The translations under genes were made by a program, and so were the position numbers. The notes beneath the pieces are model-generated. The model worked only from the letters and a program-made list of their open reading frames with translations. It searched no databases and was not told the DNA's origin. Shown here in pieces: positions 52,618 through 64,000 of a DNA stretch of 64,000 nucleotides; positions within the stretch are counted from its first letter, which is position 1; each line of letters starts with the position of its first letter. This DNA is from Adiantum capillus-veneris. Its lineage: Eukaryota > Streptophyta > Polypodiopsida > Polypodiales > Pteridaceae. The stretch spans positions 4,208,997 through 4,272,996 of the forward strand of contig CM043964.1 of NCBI GenBank assembly GCA_014529385.2. Direction: 5' to 3'.

Positions 52618-53940
52618 CTACCGAAAAGTAACATCTGCTTTCTTGCTTGTCAAATCCTCCTTCAAGTCATAGCTTAATTGCCCACCCCCTAGTGGAAAAT
52701 CTGAAACATGAAACTTGCAACGAGCCCTCCTTTTCCTCTTGGCCTTGACATCCTCGCCTTCATGACTCTTTTCCTTCTTCTTACTAGGACCTGGGGCACT
52801 TCTTCCTTCCTTGTCCACTGTGGTCCTCTTCCCAATAGGCATCACTAATGTATCCTCTAGCTTTGATGCCTTCTCTAAGGTGACTACACTTATCACTTTT
52901 GTCTTTCCCTTTTCCTCTTGGGTTAATCCACTGGTTCCTTCTTCTCCTTTAATTTCGATGCCATAATCATTTGACCTAGTTAGCACCTGTCTTGGCAATG
53001 GATACATGTCTCCCCCCATCCTTGGTGGCTTATCACATTGCGGGCTGATGTGGCCCAACTCTCCACAATTATAACATGTGGGTGTCTGCCTCCAGAACCT
53101 ACCATTGCTTTGTCCAACACCATTCCTAGGTCTTTCTTCACCTCCTGGCTGATTTGCAAACCTCCCTCGACCTCGATTATTTCCCACTTGACCAAGCATG
53201 TTAAGGCTGAGATTGTTCATTAAATGTACCACTTGTCTCATGTCTTGCCTTAGCCCATCATCTTGCACTGCTGTAGTGACCACTGCTGGCATAACCTGAG
53301 GAGTAACAGAAACCACTGGTTCATGATGAACCCGTGGCATGTGACCTTGTAAAGAGTCCATAGGCTGATATTCAAACCTCATGGGCAAATACTCCAGCCC
53401 TAACTCGCTCATTTTTCTCAGCTTCCACTCTTTGTTCCTTGCCACCTCCAATGCATCTTCATATTTCCTAGGCTTCTTTAGCTCCACTCTCCAATGTATA
53501 TTCTCCCAAAGACCAGCCTAGAACCTGTCCTTCTTCATCATGTCAGGTGGGGGTACTTATGGTGCTAAGGCCTTGCACATCCACTCCCACGCCAATGAAA
53601 ACTTACGTATGTATGCATCTACTGGCTCACCTTCCTTCTGCACCAAACCTTGTACTTCTTGCCACACTTTGTCAAGATCTTCTATCTTCACAAACTCCCT
53701 TCTAATCCATGCCTTAGATTGTCCCAACTCAATCTTACAGGTGGATCAACCACACGCAACTCCTCTTCAAATGCTTTGGACCAAACTCGTGCATCACTCT
53801 TCAAACGAATTTGGAGAAGACGTAACATCTGCGTCGGGTCATGAATCTGATTGCTAATGCAGGCAACCTCCATCTTTTCCAAAAAGTCTTCCACATCTTC
53901 ATCACTTCTTCCATGAAATTCCGGATAAGAGAAAGCCATG
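52618..53940 (-). pseudogene. gag, gypsy copy 2
   Basis: The start is MAFSYPEFHGRSDED at 53940. It keeps the 20 bases missing in copy 1, so residues 1-80 read through (LLQIRLKSDARVWSKAFEEEL). A frameshift near 53700 and stops near 53560 and 53520 follow. From 53487 the capsid end, the zinc knuckle (CYNCGELGHISPQC) and the Lys-rich linker run on in one frame into protease, which shows that gag and protease share one frame in this family. Confidence 0.88.
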
Positions 53941-54961
53941 GCTACCCAAGTTACAATGCTTTGAGAACCCCTTCGAACACACGTGCAAGAACACAAAACT
54001 TTTGACTGACTCAATCCCTAGAAACTTCAATGGAGCTGGTCTTTAGATAAGGACAAACACATGCACATCAAATGAGTTTTCATAGTTAATCATTGGAATT
54101 ACAATAGGAAAAGGGCATTCCAGTATCTCTTGTAATCTTCTAGGCCCAAACATAAAGACTATGTGCTCCTGGAAAAAAATCTTCCTAGACACATGAACAT
54201 TTATCTGGATTTTTTGAGTTAAATGAAAAGGAGTGAATTGAGGGCAATTTTAATCATCCATTAAAGTCAACCATGCAGCTCCCAAGAAAGCACACCTATC
54301 TTATCCTCTGATTTTGCCAAAATTTCAGCAGCATAAGAGCATAAATGACTTAAAAGACCAAAAAACCAGCCATCATAACTTGGAAAAATTTTGGCAGAGT
54401 TTCCCCAGAAGTAGAGCAGTAAGAACCCAAAATATAGATTGTATATGTATGCATAAAAAGCCAACAACAGAACCCGAGCATCAAGTAGGAATCACTAGTA
54501 CATAGCCTATGGCGAGGTCACAAAAAGGGTGCTCCAGCTACTTGTATCACTGAAAGGATCTCACATTTGAGAATCCCCCAGCTCAATAAAACCTCACGCT
54601 ATCGACCCTCTCACAAAGGCTTATGCAAATCTCGTATAGTCAAGTCTCAGAAATGACTATCTTTCAGACCAAGTCTCAAAAATGGCTGGGACTACCAAAT
54701 AAAACCAAGTATGGCTCCACAAAGGCGTAAAATGGCATTTTCTACAAGTAATGTACAATATCAACAGACAATGCGCTCAAGCAGGTGCCAAATGATGCAT
54801 ACCCACGACAAGTGCAAGTGACTTCCACTGTCAGTGTATCACTCTACTCCAGCTACATGTACCTGTGTAAATCACTTGTACCTATACCTGTAACCTGTAA
54901 CCTGCAACATGTAATCCCGAATCTCAAAGCTTGCAGCTCGAAGCAGAAGGTACTCGAAGAA

Positions 54962-54981
54962 GATCCTCCGTGGGGGCGCCA
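54962..54981 (-). promoter_or_regulatory. Primer binding site, gypsy copy 2
   Basis: TGGCGCCCCCACGGAGGATC on the minus strand, identical to copy 1. Confidence 0.8.
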
Positions 54982-54987
54982 AAAGAA

Positions 54988-56115
54988 TGTGAGCGGGATG
55001 GAAACACACAGAACGCCTCTATAATGACGCAACACACACTCTTGGGATGATATACACACACACTATGGGGCACCACTCGGCTTACACAACCCACCTAGCC
55101 GAGACAGGAAACACACATATGGAGTGAGAGGAGAGAGACTACCCATTTACCCACTCCACATAGAGACACACACACACACACACACGCCCAAAAAACTCAG
55201 CTCAAAAGAGTAGAATTTCTGATGTTTAGATACAATTGAGCTTGGGCCAACACCAATGGGTCAAATAGCTCACACAATATGGGTAAAGTATGCCAGATAC
55301 AATCACAAATTGGAGTAGAAGCTTCGCTCATAGGAGAAACTTACACAGCCAAATCAGCAGAAAACCAGTGAGGAATTTGGAAAAATGGATAGCTTCATCG
55401 CATGTAGAACGGCCCAAAACCCCAGTCTACAATGTCAAAGTGCTCAAATCCGACCTCAGATTGACCAGTTTACGACCAAAACGGGCTCCAAAAACAGCAA
55501 AAACACAATTGCGGCTGTTCCTCCTCTTCTCTCCACATTTTTTCTGGTCTTCTCTCGGTTTTTTCAGTTCCCACGCTTAGCTTTATTACTTGGGTACCCT
55601 TGGCCTTTTAGTTGACCTCAAACGGACGCCGAACAGGCCAAAAAGTGGCCTCGCAGTGCATAGTTGTCACCCTGCTGCATCCATCCGCACACCTGGCACT
55701 CAACTTTTTCCAATAATGCATCCCTCCACCACGTGAAGTGGCTCCAAAATATGGTCCTCATGATGATCGTTTGCATAATTATCACAAGAAAACACCCACG
55801 TTGTGTCCGTACTTATCCACGTGCAAGTATTCAACCTCCTTACGCCACTAGATGCCATCTGATGCACATGCTTACCTCATGTCATCGGCCCTTCCTTGAT
55901 AAGTTTTATGTGCTAGCAACTCCTCATTATTATAGAGAAAACACACTCATACTGGTGATAGTGAAAATCGATGCACTATGTACATGTTGTTCTAACTGTA
56001 CACATGTAGGCCCCACGTACCACCTGGCTCTGAAAAATGGACAATCCTTTATTTGATGCACCATGCATGTGTATGTACATATGCACAATCCCTTCTTCCA
56101 AAAAACTCCTGACAC
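54988..56115 (-). repeat. 5' LTR of gypsy copy 2
   Basis: 1128 bp, starting TGTCAGGAGT in the element's orientation and ending CCCGCTCACA. Confidence 0.95.
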
Positions 56116-56413
56116 CATGAAACAAAAATACGTGTTATCTTTGGATGATATAACCTATAATCTTTGCTTTCAAGATTGTAACCAACAAAATTACATTTGA
56201 CAACCTCAACATTCAAATTTTTTCACTGCTTTTGTGGCACCAAAGTATAATCTAAACAACCAAAAATGTGCATGTGATCAATAGATGGCTTCTTATCATG
56301 CCATGCTTCAAAAGGAGTCATAGACTACAAGGCTTTGGTTGGACATGTATTAGGTACATAAGTAGCACACATGACATGCTCAAGCCAAAATGAATGTAGT
56401 AAAACTTGACTCT
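56116..56413 (-). pseudogene. Copia pol fragment, second half
   Basis: It continues 49937-50443 after gypsy copy 2 and matches 22230-22540, the integrase C-terminal part (CATGCCATGCTTCA, then TCAAGCCAAAA words). It ends where a gypsy-type LTR starts. Confidence 0.82.
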
Positions 56414-57380
56414 TGTTAGCACATAGCTAGCATTGGGAGCCTAGATACAACCTTTGATGTAATTTCAGATGTAATTTTTCACTTTAGATCATTGTGGACA
56501 CCCATAGCCCTAAGCCATTGTAGTTCTTTTGATTTTTGGACTCATTTGTAGCTATTATGTGATAAGGAGCCAAACATAGCGGGGCTACGTGCTTCTAGAT
56601 TGTATGAAGAAATTCTAGGCTATTGATAATCATAACTTTTTCCTCATTTTTGAACCTTGAACATTTGGCTAAGGTATAAAAGCCAATTTTTTGTAAAACC
56701 TACAAAGACTTTTTTGGATAATAAGCATATGACTGACTTGTAGAGCACTATGTACTCTCCTTCTTCTTTCTCAAGCTCATAAATTCCTTGTGAAATGTCC
56801 GATTGAAGTGTCGTTTACTTCATTACGTTCATAGGTGAAAGCTCTTTAAAACATTGTGCTTTTTTCATGCTTTAACTTTGTTTTTGTTGATGCTCACCCA
56901 CTCCTTAATCTACTCATATACTCATAACTCTAGCTTTACATAGTAAAACTGCACTTTATGCATTGGAGAGGTGTAGTAGCTTCATTGGAGAGCTTTGAGG
57001 TGTATACGGGGTCAAAAACAATTAGGTCAAATATGCCCTGCAGATAATAAGTGCACTCTTGGCAAGTGGTTGAAAGGGGGATTTAAGGGTTCAAGCATGT
57101 GTATTTAGATGTTGTTAACTCATCTTTATCAGATTCCATTTTCTTAGTGAACTAATGAGATTAATCTGCACTACCATAGATAGCTTTTGCAACCTGACAT
57201 GCAGTAGAGTATAGATTTGTGTGAGATAAGGATTAAGTGTATTTTCCAATATATTGAAAACCTATTGTAGCCTCCATGTACTAGTCGAGTCGACTTCATC
57301 CCACGGTATGACATCTATGTTCGTGGTTCTCACTGTCACTACAATAGGATAGTGAGGCTTGGAATTCGGAGACCCCCACA
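56414..57380 (+). repeat. 5' LTR of a third gypsy-type element
   Basis: 967 bp from TGTTAGCACATAGC to GACCCCCACA, directly followed by an Asp-type primer site. Its partner is outside the window. It inserted into the copia fragment on its left. It is not clearly related to the LARD-like LTR. Confidence 0.7.
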
Positions 57381-57382
57381 TT

Positions 57383-57403
57383 TTGGCGTCATTGCGAGGG
57401 ATG
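57383..57403 (+). promoter_or_regulatory. Asp-type primer binding site, decayed
   Basis: TTGGCGTCATTGCGAGGGAT resembles the plant gypsy site TGGCGCCGTTGCCGGGGAT and directly follows the LTR end. Confidence 0.7.
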
Positions 57404-58065
57404 AGATGACCTAAACTAGGAAAAAATGCATCAGTTCTCAGTAGGATTTTCCAAAAACTTTCTCTTGGTTTGCTTGGAGTACAAAAACCATCTTTTAGAA
57501 ATTGCACGATTGAGGTGTGTCTACTTCAGCTGGGTAGATGTGTCTTGAGAGTAGTCGTACTTGTTGCCGAGGAACTTTAGGCTTATATTAGGTCATTTTT
57601 TAATAGTTGATAGCTTGAACCATGTCAAAGTCTGAAAGTTGACACACTTTTCAAGAAAAAAACACATAAAAACTAGTGTTGGTGGACATTTTCCACTATC
57701 TTTTTCCTGATTAGGAGTAGGCTAAATAGGAATCAAGGAAGGTTTCCAATCTATCTCACCCTCTGAATTGACATCATTGAAGTGCTTGCAAAAAATTTCA
57801 AAGATTTTCGTTTCGGCACCCATAAGATGAGTTCAAAGCATCAAAATAGCATTTTTGATCATCATTGATCTTGGAAAAGCTATGGCCACCCACGGGTAGG
57901 TCAAAATATAACTTGCTAGAAAATTTTCAAAGTTCGGTCAAAATTCATCTTATTATCTCCCAAGTAGTAGATGCATGTAAAAGTGAGTTTGATTGGCTAA
58001 AAGTGTGTGTAATACCTTCTATAAGACCTGAATGCCAACAAACTCCCAACAAAGTACACAATCTA
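57404..58065 (+). other. Leader of the third gypsy-type element
   Basis: About 660 bp without a coding frame lie between the primer site and the copia insertion. Confidence 0.5.
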
Positions 58066-58208
58066 TGTTGAGATGTAGAGAGAAAGAGAGAGACAAGAGC
58101 CAAGAGACACACCATGTATGCTCCCAAAGACTGATTCATATTGAGGACAAGATACAAATATATAGATGAGACCAAGTTGAGTAGAGTGAGCCATATATAG
58201 CTCCAACA
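58066..58208 (-). repeat. 3' LTR of copia 58066-63409
   Basis: 143 bp, beginning TGTTGGAGCTATATATGG in the element's orientation. A polypurine tract GCATGGGGG (minus strand, 58209-58217) borders it. Confidence 0.9.
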
Positions 58209-58439
58209 CCCCCATGCAAACAAAGGCCCCTTGGGGAGTTCAAGGGAAAAACCCAAGCCCCTATAAAAATGTGAAAATATGAACCAGTGATGAGCAGATT
58301 ATAGTGTGCAAGTGTGGAGTGTGCATAGTGCATGGTACCTATATGATTGTAATGTCATATATACAAAGCTATCATAATTGCAAAGAAGCTAATCTAAAAA
58401 GAGTGAGGTCAAAGCAACTCCAAGATCCGAGCACAAGAG

Positions 58440-58900
58440 GATAAAGTGTGACTCGTTGAGGCCTTTGGTAAGAGTGTCTGCAATCATCTAGTCACTTGAA
58501 TAGTATTCAACCATTATGGCGCCTTTGTGTACTTTATAACGGACATATTGATAATGCACAGCAATATTCTTTGACTTATTATGTTGAACATAGTCTTTTG
58601 CATGACTAATACCACTCTGGTTATCACACCGCAAGGGTGTGCTAGAAAGAGAAGAATGACAAATATCGACTAGCATTTGTTGAAGCTAGATCAGCTCACA
58701 AGCTGCAAGTGATGCTGCAACATATTCAAGCTCAGTCGTAGAAACTGCAACATGATGTTGTTTCTTATTGGTCCAAGAAATAAGGCAACCATTTATGAAG
58801 AATCAATTGCCACTAGTAGATCGCATAGATAAATGTGAGCTTGCTCCAAATTTCATTTGTGTAACCCAAAAGAGAGAGAGAGATTTCATAGAATTTGATA
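58440..58900 (-). pseudogene. Copia RNase H
   Basis: The blocks are a WTNKKQHHVAVSTTELEYVAAS-like stretch (near 58700-58780), then LRCDNQSGISHAKDYVQHNKSKNI with the catalytic DN (about 58565-58640) and VHYQYVRYKV. Stops near 58486 and 58690 break it. It is the last pol domain before the 3' LTR. Confidence 0.82.
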
Positions 58901-59089
58901 TCATTTATTGTCAATAGACTAAAACAAAATCTTTATTGCCTTCTCATTATATCAAAACACGCTTTGCTATAGACCAATGCTTAAGAGAAGAACATGAAAG
59001 ATGGTGCATGTGGAGAAGGAGTGGCTTTGGATCCCTCAAAAAAGAGGTCGAGTAGAGGGGAGCACCATTCCCCCTCGCTTGAGGATCCT

Positions 59090-59830
59090 CACTATTGGTT
59101 TGTTATCAGTGGTGGTGGGAGGGCACATAAGAATGAAACACAATGGCAAGAGTGAGTGAGACAAGGCATGGCACTTAGTGATTGTGGTACTAGCTCTACT
59201 TCATGCAGCAACTCCACACGCCTCTTAGGGACAGTTCGAGTTTGAGGATGAGAACATATTTGACATGGTTGATGATTTGTTGGCACATGAAGCCAGTTGG
59301 AAACAAGGATGGTATCATCCACATAAAGAGCAAGACTCACAAAACAACTACCTTGGAGATTTATATATAAGTTGGGGTTTGGAGAGCAAGAGATGGATCC
59401 TTTGGAGGTGAGAAAAAGATCAAATTTTGTATACCAGGCCCACGAAGCTTGCTTGAGACCATATAGCTTCTTAAGGAGTTAAACAACAAGTCCTTCTTTA
59501 CCTGAAATAACAAACCCTTCTGGTTGTCCCATATAAATTTCCTCTTCCACATCACCATTCAAAAAAGCAGTTTACACATCCATTTGATGATCTTCTAAAT
59601 CAAATTGAATAGCAAATGCCAATAAAACTTGAACACTTGTAATGAAAACAACTGGTGAAAAGGTCCTTTGATAATCAACACTATCAACTTGGGGGTAACC
59701 TTTTGCAACTAAACATGCATTGAACTTGTCAAAAGATCCATCTTCTTTTACCTTTGTTTTATACACCCACTTACACTTAATAGTTGTACGACCAGGAGGT
59801 AGTTCAGCTAGTATCCATGTACCTTTAAAG
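59090..59830 (-). pseudogene. Copia reverse transcriptase
   Basis: Blocks on the minus strand are YKTKVKEDGSFDKFNACLVAKG (near 59700-59766), DYQRTFSPVV, a FLNGDVEEEIYMGQPEGF-like stretch (59510-59580, frameshifted), KLYGLKQASWAWY-like (about 59425-59470) and the catalytic ALYVDDTILVSN (about 59300-59335). YVDD is intact but the frame changes at least twice. The stretch after it (59040-59290) does not look like normal RT. Confidence 0.85.
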
Positions 59831-60239
59831 ATAAGAGAATTGTACTCTTCTTCTATAGCCTCTTGCCATTGATCCTTTTGTGGTGAAGAGATAGCTTCAT
59901 TATAAGTAAAGGGATCTTTAGAAGTAGAGAGAGAATTATCAACAATATCATCATCATAAACATGACATGAACCATGTACAAAATCAATAGGCAGATCAAC
60001 AAAAATATTAATATCATCATTGGGGATGGTTGTGAAGAGGAAAGTTGTACAATAGGAAAAGTTTTATCATCTGAAAGAAATGAAAAAGACTAAAGCAATG
60101 ATTTAGTATCATCCAAATTATCCATGGACCATGAGCCTCCCATAAGTTGTTCGTTAAAAGTAGCATCATGATTCACAATTACTTTCTTGGAGGAAGGGTC
60201 ATAAGATTTGTAGCCTTTGGAAGTGTTAGAGTATCTAGT

Positions 60240-61300
60240 AAAAATAGATTTAAGACCACGAGAATCAAGCTTTGTTCATGTTTCTTTGGAACATGAATAT
60301 AAGAAATACATCCAAAGGTTCGAAAATGAGATACAAAAGGAATGTCACCTGTTCATGCTGTGATGTGTATCTTACCAGAGGGTGCAGTAGTAGGAAGATG
60401 ATTCTCAATAAATATTGTTGTCAAAGTAGCTTTAGCACAAAAAACACGAGATAACCCAGAATGAATCAGCATTCATTTACAACATTAAGCATACTTTGAT
60501 TCTTTCATTCAACAACGCCGTTCTTTTGAGTTGAATATGGAATAGTGTGTTCATGATGAATTCTATTGTTAGCACAGTAACTCACAAACTCTTGAGAAAC
60601 ATATTCACCTCCATTGTCACTACAAAGATTCTTGAGGCAACAACCAGTTTGAAGTTTTGCAACCTTGTGAAACTATTTGAAAACAAATAAGGCCACAGAT
60701 TTTTGTCTAAGTAGAAATAAAGTCGTATACCGTGAGAAATCATCAATGAACGTAATGAAGTAGCGATATTGTGATCTTGAAGAAGGTAGAGGTCTGCATA
60801 TATCAGTATGAACAAGATCCAATATATCATGAGAATGAGCTATATTTGAGAGAGGAAAGGGTTTACGATTACGTTTCCCAAGAGCAAAAAACTCACAAAT
60901 TCCCATCTGGGGATGAGCTTTAAGATCCATTCCATGAACAAGATCACGACGCTGAAGATGAAGGAGTTTTGAGAAATCAGTATGAACAAATTGGTGATGT
61001 CGACATACCTCGCAATCATGATCACTTGAAGAAGTGATAACATTTGCCATAGCATCATTGAGAGAGAGTTCAAACAAATTACCATTTTGAGAAGAAGTGG
61101 CTGTAGTCTATCCATCTTTCTCAATTTGGCATTTGGTATGATCAGATTCAACAACGAGACCATAATAAACAAGTCTAGCGCATGAAAGAAGATTACGTTG
61201 AAGATTTGGTACATGTAATACTCCTCACAAAATTCAAGTGGAAGAAGATAAGGTACCAAAATATAAATCTCCAATATCCTTTACTTGACAAGCCGTATCA
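60240..61300 (-). pseudogene. Copia integrase
   Basis: A gag_pre-integrase zinc region with CEVCRHHQ (about 60995-61020) is followed by the core LDLVHTDICRPL and YFITFIDDFSRYT (about 60730-60820), which keep the first Asp. The Glu block reads QKNGVVE and is then a stop (near 60505-60530), where Arg is usual; CGA to TGA would explain it. The C-terminal part is readable to about 60250 in broken frames. Confidence 0.83.
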
Positions 61301-62530
61301 TCAGCAAGATAAAAAACACGTTGAGCTGATAGTGGATGATAGTTATGGAGCCACTTAGAATGATATGTCATATTTCTTTTAGCACCAAAATTGATAATAG
61401 AAAGTGTTCCATCACGTACATGAAGTATTTTGTCTAGAGAAACTGAACATAGGATACAGGTTGTTTCTAGTATTGTTTCAATTTTTATTATAGTATATTC
61501 TCTATTACGATTTGTGTCAAATCAAAGCTTATAGCACATATGAGTGGGGTGATCAGATCATCCACAATATTATTAAAAAAAAATCTCTAGATAAACGTGA
61601 TTGTTTAGTGGTAATATTGTGTTCTTCATCAAATTGACGTGCCCAACAAGCATCTTCAGTATGGCCATTTTGTTGCAATGAGAACAATGCTTATTAGGAA
61701 ATTTGAGACGAGAGATAATATTATCGTGATGGCCATCACTGCGGTTTCCTCATTGAAATGGATGCCTTTGAGCATAAAAATTTGGTTCCATCTATTGTGA
61801 CTCAGTCTCCTCTTGTGAAATCATAGCCGTATCATGACCAGCATTACGTCGTTCTTAACATTGAGAGTATTCAATCAAGGACATGCAGGCTTAGTCAAAA
61901 TCGAGACCATCTTTATTAGAAAGAATGGTAACAATGCTATCATAGGAAGAGTACTTTACCATGTCAAGGAGAAGTGTAATCAATCGTTTCTGTCAAACAG
62001 GATCACTAGCAATAGAAAGTTGATCAATAATGGATTTTTGAAAGACTCAATATGTCCCATCATGGAAATAACAAATTCATATTGTGAGTTGTTTGGCAAA
62101 CCTCTCAAATAAAGTATTTCAGTAATGCAATAAGGTACTTCCATACGTCATGGAAAGTAAGCAGTTCATACACATGAAGCAAAAGGGAATCACTAAGAGA
62201 AAAAGAAATATACCGACGAGCTACTTTTTCATGTCACTGCCAATCCATATACACAACATGCCAGTCTTCAAACACAGGTCCTTCAGTGATAAGCACGTTG
62301 TCATGATCCGTATTAACAGGCTGAGGTGGACATACACGATTTCCAAGGACAACATCATAGAGTTCATTGCCTTCAACAATTAACAACATATTTGCTTTCC
62401 AAACCAAGAAATCCTTGGCCTTGGAAAGGAGTAACAGAACGCTGGCGAGAAGGAAAACCGTTGACGAGAATAGTCCTAGCCATATTTGGTTGTTAGAAGA
62501 TGTATAAGATAAGATCGTAAAAATCTGCAC
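61301..62530 (-). pseudogene. Copia gag and protease region
   Basis: The gag start region (ELYDVVLGNRVCPPQ, then WHVVYMDWQ, 62234-62370) and decayed capsid sequence down to about 61830 are visible. A damaged zinc knuckle (CSHCNK, about 61660-61690) and a protease-like area (61330-61450) follow. There are many stops. Confidence 0.7.
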
Positions 62531-63254
62531 ACCATATATAGTGAAGGCTACAATTGAGGATGAGAGAAATATAATGGTCTATTTTTTTTCAATGATAAAC
62601 GCAAGAAGGATACTCAACAAATGTTTAAAGATGTGAAGGACGTCACCCAAAAAAGCAAGAAAAAGGAGATGTTAATAATAAAAGAGTTCTCAAAATAGAG
62701 TGACGTGAGACTCAAGATTGACAGCCACAATATGAATAGCAAAACACTAAATTTGATCAAAAAAGTTGACACCAAAATTAAAAAAATGATCATGGACGCT
62801 TCATAAAGAGGCACGAGGATGAAATCTGCGTCAAGCTCGATTGTAGTAAAAATAGCATAACTTTTTACTGCGAAGTTCGATTGATGCAAACCTTGGACTC
62901 CAATTGAAGAGCGCGAGGAGACGAGCAAGTTTTGGACAAAACGTGCCATTGCGCTACTCTCTATAGATCTTTTCTTGTTTCTCCAAATTTTGAGGAGAAG
63001 ACCCCAAAAATTGAGACGAAGTTGAGGTGTCAAAAGACAAATCAACAAGCAAACATAATCAATGATTTACCATATGGATTAGCAATAAACACCACACAAA
63101 ATACTTATCCTATTCTTCTTAACACAAAACAACCATAATTAGCAAGAATCAATCCTCAAAAAAAAAAATTATAGCAATTTTGAATCTTATATGCGAATTG
63201 CATAGACATACTTTGTTTTGTCACCATGAATTTAATCATCGCGTGATTGGTACC
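62531..63254 (-). other. Leader of copia 58066-63409
   Basis: About 700 bp without a coding frame between the primer site and gag. Confidence 0.6.
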
Positions 63255-63266
63255 GCTCTGATACCA
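63255..63266 (-). promoter_or_regulatory. Initiator-Met primer binding site
   Basis: TGGTATCAGAGC on the minus strand directly follows the 5' LTR and matches the copia consensus exactly. Confidence 0.92.
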
Positions 63267-63409
63267 TGGTGATATGTAGAGAAAAAGAGAGAGAGATGAG
63301 ACAAGAGACACACTATATACACTTCCAAAGGCTGATTCATATTGAGGACAATATACAAATATATAGGTGAGACCAAGTTGAGTAGAGTGAGCCATAAATA
63401 GCTCCAACA
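63267..63409 (-). repeat. 5' LTR of copia 58066-63409
   Basis: 143 bp. A TATATATTTG stretch on the minus strand near 63355 is a likely TATA box. Confidence 0.9.
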
Positions 63410-63414
63410 ATCTA

Positions 63415-64000
63415 TCCTATACATAATAAGATTTTTTTTTTTAGGCTTGAAATTGAACTTTCTCCACATGGACAGCTTGTTTAGATGATAAGTGAACACT
63501 CTTACAAAGGCACGTGGTTATAATTGTATTTGGATACCAAATTGGGCCAAAATAGTCCACCCTCTAAACAAACAGACAATTGAGGGTGAAAACACTCAAA
63601 ACTAAACAAAACTTGACCAAACCTCTTGATAGGTCTTTTAAATACCTTGTTGCAACTGAGGGAGATGAAAATTTTGAAAAAAGTGCAAAAATTTATCACC
63701 AAGATACAAGTGCACTTAATATCTAGGGGCATGAGAAAGCAAGCTTTTGACCTTTAACACCATATTAGAGAGTTTGAGACTTTAAAGCCAATTTGGGAAT
63801 CACCAATGTCTTGAGGATTTGTCCATATGGATAAATATCAAACAATTTTTAAGACCAAAGCCTTCAAAAAGGTAGCACTTGAAAAACTCTTTTGAGCCAT
63901 GCTCTCAAAAGTTTGTCTAAGATTAGGGCATGTGGTCAAATATTAAGCTTGTTTTGAAAGTGGGAATTGGGAAATTCTCAAATTCATTAATATGGTGTTC
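63415..64000. other. Unassigned right edge
   Basis: It probably continues the interior of the third gypsy-type element. The sequence is AT-rich and no protein or repeat is recognised. Confidence 0.5.

Larger units (their letters stand above)
50444..56115 (-). mobile_element. Gypsy copy 2, internally deleted (gag-protease only)
   Basis: The element lies on the minus strand with LTRs 50444-51587 and 54988-56115, the same primer site and polypurine tract as copy 1, and near-identical 4-bp flanks (ATGG against ACGG in the element's orientation). It keeps gag and protease up to the codons matching about 4258 of copy 1, then has about 170 bp of other sequence and the 3' tail. RT, both RNase H domains and integrase are gone. 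It inserted into an older copia pol. Confidence 0.93.
58066..63409 (-). mobile_element. Decayed Ty1/copia element with perfect target duplication
   Basis: A 5.3-kb copia element lies on the minus strand with 143-bp LTRs (58066-58208 and 63267-63409, roughly 10% different by eye) and a perfect 5-bp duplication ATCTA (58061-58065 and 63410-63414). Gag, integrase, RT and RNase H are recognisable, with many stops. It inserted into the interior of the third gypsy-type element. Confidence 0.93.

Overview
This window looks like intergenic DNA from a large, repeat-rich land-plant genome. The evidence is Tat-like Ty3/gypsy elements with two RNase H domains, Ty1/copia elements with initiator-Met-type primer sites, a CACTA (En/Spm) element with a TNP2-like transposase, and a Mutator-like element (MULE) with GT-AG introns and a ULP1-like protease gene. 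I see no ordinary host gene, rRNA or intact tRNA. Nearly everything is transposable elements nested in one another. The species cannot be named from the sequence.

Left third (1-25083). A gypsy element (copy 1, 1-8660, + strand, 5' LTR cut by the window edge) sits in the 5' LTR of a larger LTR element that has no recognisable coding region (8661-16996; tRNA-Asp-like primer site, polypurine tract, LTRs of about 0.98 kb). The 3' LTR of that large element was later split by a very young 2.7-kb copia-type element (13557-16292). This young element has 250-bp LTRs that I read as identical, a perfect 5-bp target duplication and only a gag gene. Next comes a decayed gypsy pol (17560-19999, resuming at 25037), split by a decayed copia element (20000-25036, target duplication GTAGT).

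Middle (25084-49936). A truncated CACTA element (25084 to about 28645) is followed by a non-coding LTR element on the minus strand (LTR at 29078-29328; primer site and second LTR at 49675-49926). Its internal region holds six copies of a 19-nt core, each bracketed by a different pair of complementary arms. A 15-kb MULE (33338-48356, imperfect 10-bp target duplication) is inserted into it. The MULE carries a decayed mudrA-like transposase (+) and a convergent multi-exon ULP1/C48 protease gene (-). The long first intron of the protease gene holds large palindromes, some built from MULE-type termini, and a copia fragment.

Right part (49930-64000). A copia pol fragment is split by gypsy copy 2 (50444-56115, minus strand), which kept gag and protease but lost RT, both RNase H domains and integrase. 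It is followed by a gypsy-type LTR with primer site (56414-57403) and a decayed copia element with perfect 5-bp target duplications (58066-63409).

The two gypsy copies help to read each other: copy 1 keeps the whole pol but has a 20-bp gag deletion, a 1-bp insertion and stop codons, whereas copy 2 keeps one gag-protease frame across the site of the 1-bp insertion. Four observations stand out: the hairpin array with covarying arms, the gag-only copia, the MULE carrying both a protease gene and inverted copies of MULE-type termini in that gene's intron, and a 101-bp perfect hairpin with a GGGG loop. All copy comparisons were made by eye.
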